Shown here piece by piece: positions 22,434 through 27,399 of a stretch of DNA of 27,399 bases. The notes beneath the pieces were generated by a model. That model saw only the letters and a list, made by a program, of their open reading frames with translations, was not told the DNA's origin and ran no database searches. The DNA comes from JBOFSQ01 sp051651625 (lineage in GTDB: Bacteria > Planctomycetota > Planctomycetia > Pirellulales > Thermoguttaceae). Both the position numbers and the translations under genes were made by a program. Within the stretch, counting starts at the first letter, position 1; each line of letters opens with the position of its first letter. The DNA lies in NCBI GenBank assembly GCA_051651625.1, contig JBOFSQ010000090.1:1-27399 (forward strand), in the 5' to 3' direction.

Positions 22434-23641
22434 TTCTCAACGCCAAACGTGTGAACCGTCGTTGAACGGAACATCTGCCCCGGCTTCAAAATCGTGCTTG
22501 GAAAGTCGGGGTGATTGGGCGAGTCGGGATAGTGCTGCGTCTCAAGACAGAGGAGGCTGTGTTTCGGGAAAACCCAACCGTCTGCGGACGTTTCCTTCGC
22601 TTCGAGGAAGTTGCCGCTGTAAAACTGAATCGCCGGTTCGGTCGTCTCGATGGTCATCGTTCGCCCACTCTGCGGATCGACCAACTTCGCCGCGACCGAC
22701 ATCTCGTTCTTCGGTTTGTCTTTGAGAACGAGGCAGTGATCGTAACCGCCAGCGAACTGCGGTTCGGTGATGTCGGCGATGCGTTGACCGATTGGCGTTG
22801 GCGTTTGGAAATCGAGCGGCGTCCCTTCGACGTTCTTAACTTCACCCGTTGGAATGAGTCCCGCATCGGTCGGGAGAAAACGGTCGGCGTTGAGCATCAA
22901 GACGTGTTCTTTGATCGACGCCGAAGGTTTTCCGGCGAGGTTCCAGAATGCGTGGTTGGTGAGATTGAGAACGGTGTTTTTGTCGGTCGTCGCGGTGTAG
23001 TCGATCTTGAGTTGGTTCTCTGGCGTGAGCGTGTAGACGACGCGGATTTTCATGTTCCCCGGATAACCTTCTTCGCCATCGCGTGAGAAGTAGGAGAGTG
23101 CGAGCGTTACGCCGTCGCGCGTGGCGGCAGCTTTTTCGACCTTCCAGACGACGAGGTCAAGCCCTTTGAGACCGCCGTGCAAGGCGTTTTCGCCGTTGTT
23201 GACGGGGAGCGTGTACTCACGCCCATCGAGCGTGAACTTCCCTTTGGCGATTCGGTTGGCGTAACGACCGACCAGTGCGCCGAAGAACGTCCGCGTCGCT
23301 TCGTAGTCTGCAACGTCTTTCATGTTTGCGACGACGTTTGCAACGTTACCATCGCGGTCGGGGATGTTGACTTCGTAGATCGCGCCGCCGAGCGTGAGAA
23401 TTTTCACCGACATCGAGCCGTTTGCGAGCGTGTAGATTTCTACTTTCTTGCCGCCTGTGGTTGTTCCGAACGTGGCGTGGTCGATGGTCATTGTATTTTG
23501 TCCTTGGGAGTTGCGTGCGAGTCGTCCTTCACGCGGCCTGATAACTTGGGCACTTGCCAAGTTTGCGACACCAATCGCAGCGGCAACCGTCAAAGCTGCG
23601 GCGACCAGAAGCGTTCGATTCCAAGAGAGAAGTCGTTTCAT
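22430..23641 (-). CDS. Exported aldose 1-epimerase (galactose mutarotase)
   Basis: A 403-residue protein with a signal peptide (residues 1-32, ending ANLASAQ) and a galactose-mutarotase-like beta-sandwich. GRYANRI (125-131), NNGENALHGG (148-157, His155), LNLTNHAFWNL (225-235, His230), GGYDHCLVL (298-306, Asp301) and CLETQHYPD (365-373, Glu367 as base) are the family's active-site blocks. It interconverts alpha and beta anomers of hexoses outside the cytoplasm. AAAGGAAACAGTGT precedes the ATG at 23641; the frame opens at 23737, over a likely promoter. It starts the group galM, vanZ-like, phosphatase, hydC; cotranscription with the hydrogenase would be unusual. Confidence 0.93.
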   Translation of the reverse strand: MKRLLSWNRTLLVAAALTVAAAIGVANLASAQVIRPREGRLARNSQGQNTMTIDHATFGTTTGGKKVEIYTLANGSMSVKILTLGGAIYEVNIPDRDGNVANVVANMKDVADYEATRTFFGALVGRYANRIAKGKFTLDGREYTLPVNNGENALHGGLKGLDLVVWKVEKAAATRDGVTLALSYFSRDGEEGYPGNMKIRVVYTLTPENQLKIDYTATTDKNTVLNLTNHAFWNLAGKPSASIKEHVLMLNADRFLPTDAGLIPTGEVKNVEGTPLDFQTPTPIGQRIADITEPQFAGGYDHCLVLKDKPKNEMSVAAKLVDPQSGRTMTIETTEPAIQFYSGNFLEAKETSADGWVFPKHSLLCLETQHYPDSPNHPDFPSTILKPGQMFRSTTVHTFGVEK

Positions 23642-23709
23642 ACACTGTTTCCTTTCGCAAGACGTGTGAGGTGACATTGGCGGCACAGGCGTGCCACACG
23701 CAGTACGAT

Positions 23710-23737
23710 ATTCTATGCCGCCTTCGCGTTGGGACAA
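23710..23737 (-). promoter_or_regulatory. Sigma70-like promoter for the galM/hydrogenase group
   Basis: On the minus strand TTGTCC (23732-23737) and TAGAAT (23710-23715) are 16 bases apart. Transcription would start near 23703, leaving a leader of about 62 bases before the galM ATG. Confidence 0.45.
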
Positions 23738-23886
23738 GGTAGGGGAGCGCGCATTGCATAACCGATGCGGCGTATTTTACTCAATCCTGTTTTAATTTCC
23801 CGCAGGAAAACGGTAGCGGCCCAACGAGGCCGCGGCCTTGCGGGGGCGAAGCCTGCAAATCGCCACGTAACGGGGCTTCCGCTTAC

Positions 23887-23914
23887 TTGACGCTCTTTGT
23901 GTCGTCGGTATACT
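23887..23914 (+). promoter_or_regulatory. Sigma70-like promoter for the small membrane protein
   Basis: TTGACG (23887-23892) and TATACT (23909-23914) are separated by 16 bases, a strong match. The start of transcription would be near 23921, about 33 bases before the ATG at 23954. Confidence 0.6.
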
Positions 23915-23953
23915 GGGGGGCGTTGGGTGCAACCGTTTTTTGGAGACTGTCTA

Positions 23954-24208
23954 ATGTTCACACCACTTCTAAAATCTCTGCCGGTTCTCTTGGGGACGGC
24001 GGTACTGCTGCCGTGTGCGGTGACGTTGCTCGTGCTCTTTGCACGGTTTTTGTCGCTGGTTGGCAACTCGTTCGCCGCGTCGATTCTCGATGGGACAAGT
24101 TTGGTCGTGGCGATATTGTGGCTCCTCGATCTGGTGGCGATACTCCTCACGCTCGCTGCCCGCGCCGTCGGTAGCGATGCCATCGACAATAACACCGAAA
24201 CCGAATGA
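23954..24208 (+). CDS. Small two-helix membrane protein
   Basis: The 84-residue product has two long hydrophobic helices (about 5-37 and 43-68) and a short acidic tail, DAIDNNTETE. I do not recognise a family. The start at 23954 has GGAG eight bases upstream and a promoter in front; the frame opens at 23897 with a poor sequence before it. It is the first plus-strand gene and precedes the TPR-alphaCTD gene by 145 bases, which has its own promoter-like signal. Confidence 0.6.
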   Translation: MFTPLLKSLPVLLGTAVLLPCAVTLLVLFARFLSLVGNSFAASILDGTSLVVAILWLLDLVAILLTLAARAVGSDAIDNNTETE

Positions 24209-24245
24209 CCTCGCCAGAAGATTTGACAAAACCGTCTGGCGGGCC

Positions 24246-24302
24246 TTGGCACGTTTTGGTTTTATGCGATAATCCGCCGCGTGCGTTTTAGACGCAGGCG
24301 GC
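24246..24302 (+). promoter_or_regulatory. Promoter with overlapping palindrome for the TPR-alphaCTD gene
   Basis: TTGGCA (24246-24251) and GATAAT (24268-24273) are 16 bases apart. An inverted repeat with 10-base arms, GCCGCGTGCG and CGCAGGCGGC (one mismatch; 24276-24302), lies over the predicted start of transcription. It may be an operator or a leader hairpin; it could also be a weak transcript end for the gene before it. Confidence 0.45.
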
Positions 24303-24353
24303 ATAACATAGCGCAAACACAATCTCTATTCACTCGTTCGAGTACCGAAAACT

Positions 24354-25709
24354 ATGGTGGCACAAACATCCGCATCGTCGTCGGCATCGGTCTTGGCCGA
24401 CATTGATCTCAAGCAACTTGTTCTTCAGGACGGGACGTTTGGTCCGCAGGATGTCGCGCGTATTCGTGCGACGATCTCGCGTGACTTCGCAAAGTTCGAC
24501 CAGTTCCGCGACGCGGTGGGCGAGCTTCAGTCACGGGCCGACTCGCTCTCGCCCGCTGCGCGTGTTCGATTAGGGGTCTGTCTCCTACTCATCGGGCGTT
24601 TCGCTGAAGCGAACGAGATACTCGCCAAAAGTGATGGCGGCGCAATGTCGCTCTATTTCTTGGCACGGTCGCAGATGGCACTCGGCCAGTTCGAGGACGC
24701 TATCAAGAGTTACGACAAAGCCCAAAAGGCGGGGTACGTCGGCGATGATTGCGTCTTGGGACGCGCTGAAGCCCATCGTTATCAGCGACGCGCCGATGTG
24801 AGTCTGAAGGAACTCGACCACCTCTCCGGTGCTGTCGAACAGACATCAGAATATCTGTACCAGCGCGGTGCGACCGTCGCCGCACTCGGCGAATATCCGA
24901 TGGAAGCGATTGCGCTCTACGAACGTGCGGTCTCCATCGACCCACATCACCCCGGCGCGCTTTTCGGGCTGGCGATGGAAAACGAACGTCGCGGTAACGA
25001 CGCCGACGCACTCAACATCTACAAACAAGCTGTCGCGCTCTACCCCACCAACGTTGGTACGCTCATAAACTTGGGGCTGCTCTACGAAGATATGGGGCTT
25101 TACGAACAGGCGATCATCTGCTTCCAACGTGTCGTCGATGCACAGCCGATGGACACCCGCGCTGCGATGTTTCTCAAAGATGCGCGTGCGTCAAACGACA
25201 TGCTCATCGACGAAGCAATGCTCCGCGAACGCGAACGCGGAAACCAAGTTCTCAACATTCCGGTCTCCGACTTTGAGCTCTCGGTACGCAGCCGAAACTG
25301 TCTCAAAAATATGGGCGTGATGACGCTCGGCGATCTCTGCCGCCGAACCGAACAAGAACTTCTCAGCAGCAAAAACTTTGGTGAAACGAGTCTCATCGAA
25401 ATAAGAAATATGCTGTCGCTCAAGGGGCTAGAGCTTGGACAGTTTGCGTCGGGAAAACGTGCCGACGCCGCCGTCTCGCTCGAAACGCTCTCCGCCGACG
25501 AACAGGCAACGCTGCTGCGGCCAGTTACCGATATGAACCTTTCGGTGCGTGCGAGAAAGTGTCTAAACCGGCTCGGTATCCAGACGATTGGCGAACTGAT
25601 CCAACAGAGTGCCGACGAACTTTTGGAGTGCAAAAACTTCGGCGTGACGAGTCTCAAAGAGATTCGAGAACGCCTCGTTCCGTTCAACGTCCGCCTCCGT
25701 GGAGAGTGA
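24354..25709 (+). CDS. TPR protein fused to two RNA polymerase alpha-CTD-like domains
   Basis: This 451-residue protein has TPR-like helices from about residue 65 to 270. The clearest repeats are ALFGLAMENERRGNDADALNIYKQAVALYP and TLINLGLLYEDMGLYEQAIICFQRVVDAQP. Two copies of the alpha C-terminal domain fold follow. Copy 1 (about 300-362): VSDFELSVRSRNCLKNMGVMTLGDL...SSKNFGETSLIEI. Copy 2 (about 387-449): LLRPVTDMNLSVRARKCLNRLGIQTIGEL...CKNFGVTSLKEI. Against E. coli alphaCTD, the Arg265 equivalent is kept in both (Arg312, Arg399), and so is the G-x-x-S of the second helix-hairpin-helix; Asn268 and Lys271 are kept in copy 1 but changed in copy 2. It is not an alpha subunit because the N-terminal domain is absent. 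I believe such fusions are conserved in planctomycetes. Binding AT-rich DNA or transcription factors is inferred. Confidence 0.9.
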   Translation: MVAQTSASSSASVLADIDLKQLVLQDGTFGPQDVARIRATISRDFAKFDQFRDAVGELQSRADSLSPAARVRLGVCLLLIGRFAEANEILAKSDGGAMSLYFLARSQMALGQFEDAIKSYDKAQKAGYVGDDCVLGRAEAHRYQRRADVSLKELDHLSGAVEQTSEYLYQRGATVAALGEYPMEAIALYERAVSIDPHHPGALFGLAMENERRGNDADALNIYKQAVALYPTNVGTLINLGLLYEDMGLYEQAIICFQRVVDAQPMDTRAAMFLKDARASNDMLIDEAMLRERERGNQVLNIPVSDFELSVRSRNCLKNMGVMTLGDLCRRTEQELLSSKNFGETSLIEIRNMLSLKGLELGQFASGKRADAAVSLETLSADEQATLLRPVTDMNLSVRARKCLNRLGIQTIGELIQQSADELLECKNFGVTSLKEIRERLVPFNVRLRGE

Positions 25710-25718
25710 TCCTATCTC

Positions 25719-26018
25719 CGTCATTCCCGCGTAGGCGGGAATCCAGAGGGCATCGTTTACAAGCAGTTCTTTTTTCTCACACAAAGGCACGAAGGCACAA
25801 AGAAGAATTTTAACGCGGAAATCGCAGAAGGACGGAAAGACGCGGAATTCAGACTTCCGCGTCTTCCGTTTTTCCGCGTGTTCCGTGTTCTATCTCCTCT
25901 TCGTGCCTTTGTGCCTTCGTGTGAACAAAAGCAGAAAATCTGCGGCATCTGCGGATTCAAAATGAACGCTGTTTCGATAACTTTGTACTAGGCCCCCGCC
26001 GAGTACGCGGGAATGACG
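25719..26018. repeat. 300-base nested inverted-repeat region
   Basis: Three pairs of arms are nested. Outer: CGTCATTCCCGCGTA (25719-25733) with its perfect complement at 26004-26018; the left arm also forms its own 8-base hairpin (25723-25742). Middle: caaaggcacgaaggcac-type arms near 25777-25804 and 25898-25924, imperfect. Inner: ACGGAAAGACGCGGAA (25832-25847) with 25855-25869 and a 7-base loop, followed by TTTTT. The outer unit resembles the attcccgc...gcgggaat repeats common in many bacteria. It fills the 346-base gap between two plus-strand genes. The inner stem and T-run could end transcription of the TPR-alphaCTD gene. No gene is seen. Confidence 0.85.
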
Positions 26019-26055
26019 AAACTGTCACGAAAAATTCAAACCGACTTGATATACA

Positions 26056-27168
26056 ATGAAGTGGCTTGCCAAACGCTGTGCCTCGTTTGAGGCGTCGGGA
26101 ATTCGGAAGGTCTTCGACCTCGGTGCAAAGCTCGAAAACCCGATCAATCTTTCGATAGGTCAGCCCGATTTTGATGTCCCGCCCGCAATCCGTGCGGCGA
26201 TGCACGCCGCCATCGGCGAACGTAAAAACGGGTACACGCCGACCCAAGGAGCCGCGCCGCTGCTAGAGAAAATCAACGCCGACTTGCAATCTGTCTACGG
26301 TCACAACGACCGTCGAGCGTTTCTCACCAGCGGCACAAGCGGCGGACTCGTTCTCGCACTCTGGGCAAGCGTCGATCCGGGAGACGAAGTGGTCTTCTTC
26401 GACCCGTATTTCGTGATGTACGACGCACTCGTCAAGATGATCGGCGGTGTCCCCGTTACGGTCGATCTGACGAACAATTTTCGGATCGACATTCAAAAAC
26501 TCGCCGATGCAATCACGCCGAAAACGAAGGTGATCCTCTTCAACTCACCGGCCAATCCGACCGGATTTGTAGCGTCGCGTGAAGAGGTGCGTGCCGTGGC
26601 GGAACTTGCGAAAGAGCGTGACATTCTTCTCGTCAGCGACGAGATTTACAGCCGCTTTTGTTACGACGCACCGTTCGTCTCGCCCGCGCGATTCAACGAC
26701 TGCACGCTCGTTCTCGACGGTTACAGCAAGACTTATGCGATGACGGGGTGGCGTGTCGGCGTCGCCCACGGACCAGCCGAGTTGATTGAGCAGATGCTCA
26801 AGTTTCAGCAGTATACGTTTGTCTGCGCGCCGCAAGTTGGACAGTGGGGCGTCTTGGCCGCTCACGATGTCGATATGACTCCATACATCGACGACTATCG
26901 CCGCAAACGCAACAAGTTACGCGACGGAATTGCCGACCTCTACGAAGTCAGCGGCGGCGAAGGTGCGTTTTACTTGTTTCCAAAAGTTCCGCATGAGGGT
27001 GTCTCCGCGACGGAGTTTGTCCATCGTGGAATCGAACAGTTTTCGCTGCTGACAATTCCGGGGAACGTCTTCAGTCGTCACGACACACACTTTCGTCTTT
27101 CATACGCCGCCAGCGATGCCACACTCGACCGCGGTATCGAAGCCCTCCGCGCACTGGCGAAGGGGTGA
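26056..27168 (+). CDS. Class I/II PLP-dependent aminotransferase
   Basis: The 370-residue protein is a fold-type I aminotransferase. INLSIGQPDFDVP (30-42) and the SGTSGG phosphate-binding loop (92-97) are followed by SPANPTG (164-170, Asn167), SDEIY (194-198, Asp195 and Tyr198), the PLP-lysine motif DGYSKTYAMTGWRVG (221-235, Lys225) and Arg347 in HFRLSY for the substrate carboxylate. It transfers amino groups between amino and 2-oxo acids; aspartate or aromatic substrates are possible, and the sequence alone does not decide. The ATG has no clear ribosome-binding site, and TATACA lies just before it, so a leaderless transcript is possible. It does not appear linked to its neighbours. Confidence 0.92.
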   Translation: MKWLAKRCASFEASGIRKVFDLGAKLENPINLSIGQPDFDVPPAIRAAMHAAIGERKNGYTPTQGAAPLLEKINADLQSVYGHNDRRAFLTSGTSGGLVLALWASVDPGDEVVFFDPYFVMYDALVKMIGGVPVTVDLTNNFRIDIQKLADAITPKTKVILFNSPANPTGFVASREEVRAVAELAKERDILLVSDEIYSRFCYDAPFVSPARFNDCTLVLDGYSKTYAMTGWRVGVAHGPAELIEQMLKFQQYTFVCAPQVGQWGVLAAHDVDMTPYIDDYRRKRNKLRDGIADLYEVSGGEGAFYLFPKVPHEGVSATEFVHRGIEQFSLLTIPGNVFSRHDTHFRLSYAASDATLDRGIEALRALAKG

Positions 27169-27235
27169 TGCTGGAATCGGCAAAAACAAGCAATGTGTAA
27201 TCGTTCGTCGGTTTTTGAGGAGCGAGCAACACAAA

Positions 27236-27399
27236 CAACAGCCCGAAACGTAGCGGAGCGAAGTGAGGGGAGTGACGACGTTGACGTCGGTGTTGTGAAC
27301 GCAGAGTCTAGACCTGTCCGGAAACTTGCACCGCACAGCGGTTCGGCATAGCCGAACCCTCCACGCCTGCGGCGTATGACAACTGGAGGGTTCGGCTAT
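27236..27399. mobile_element. MITE-like palindromic element with flanking repeat, copy B (cut by window end)
   Basis: This is an inverted copy of 13392-13574. The 34-base flank lies at 27236-27269 and the end sequence tagacctgtccggaaacttg at 27308-27327. The large hairpin runs from 27338 (gcggttcggcatagccgaac...) to the window edge, with a loop of about 20 bases instead of 4. The far terminal repeat lies beyond the window. The bases from 27169 to 27235 show nothing further. Confidence 0.85.

Larger units (their letters stand above)
23642..23953. other. 312-base divergent intergenic region with two promoters
   Basis: This region separates the minus-strand galM group from the plus-strand membrane protein. 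It carries promoter-like pairs in both directions (23710-23737 and 23887-23914). Between them is a GC-rich stretch with a 12-base palindrome, aggccgcggcct (23827-23838). No open frame is convincing. Confidence 0.7.

Noticed and set aside
27100..27336. 78-codon minus-strand frame at the right end
   Set aside because: It spans the aminotransferase end and the dispersed repeat; no protein features.

Overview
The window looks like a chromosomal segment from an anaerobic or fermentative member of the Planctomycetes, probably Pirellulales-like. The evidence is two tandem DUF1559 proteins with type IV prepilin-like N-termini, Tat-exported Gfo/Idh/MocA and sugar isomerase/epimerase-like proteins, a ThuA-domain secreted protein, and a TPR protein carrying two RNA-polymerase-alpha-CTD-like modules. 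The anaerobic lifestyle is inferred from a complete HydABC-type [FeFe] hydrogenase. Its maturases (HydE, HydF, HydG) are not in the window. The taxonomic call rests on gene families only.

Layout. Positions 2-7325 (minus) hold a secreted sugar/polysaccharide operon (ThuA protein, beta-helix protein, Spy/LTXXQ-like exported protein, GH97 glycosidase), bordered on both sides by PD-(D/E)XK nuclease-fold genes (a coiled-coil DUF3782-like protein and an Rpn/PDDEXK_2 protein). Positions 7603-13352 (minus) hold an exported Gfo/Idh/MocA oxidoreductase, a small lipoprotein, two DUF1559 proteins and an exported TIM-barrel isomerase-like protein. Positions 13392-13574 are a MITE-like palindromic repeat with a second copy at the right edge of the window.

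Positions 13602-22042 (minus) are the hydrogenase region, read from the right: SpoIIE/PP2C phosphatase, hydC, a 454-bp repeat-filled gap, a small membrane protein, an excisionase-type antitoxin, a PIN toxin, hydB, a second PIN toxin with its partner, and hydA. The three hydrogenase subunits are thus separated by two PIN toxin-antitoxin cassettes and a block of covarying 23-nt palindromic units. Upstream are a VanZ-like protein and an exported aldose 1-epimerase, probably in the same transcription unit as the phosphatase.

From 23887 the orientation switches to plus: a small membrane protein, the TPR-alphaCTD-alphaCTD protein, a 300-bp nested inverted-repeat region, and a class I/II aminotransferase. 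Four plausible sigma70-type promoters with 16-bp spacers were found by eye (near 12418, 23724, 23900 and 24260). No rRNA, tRNA, CRISPR array or intact transposase gene was seen.

How the genes fit together: the left half processes carbohydrates outside the cytoplasm and oxidises or isomerises sugar derivatives. The hydrogenase would dispose of fermentation electrons from NADH and reduced ferredoxin as H2 (or run in reverse), with a PP2C phosphatase as a likely partner-switching regulator. The most interesting items are the toxin-antitoxin-interrupted hydrogenase locus, the 23-nt covarying repeat family, the TPR-double-alphaCTD protein, and a 12-G tract inside a DUF1559 gene that could make it phase variable.
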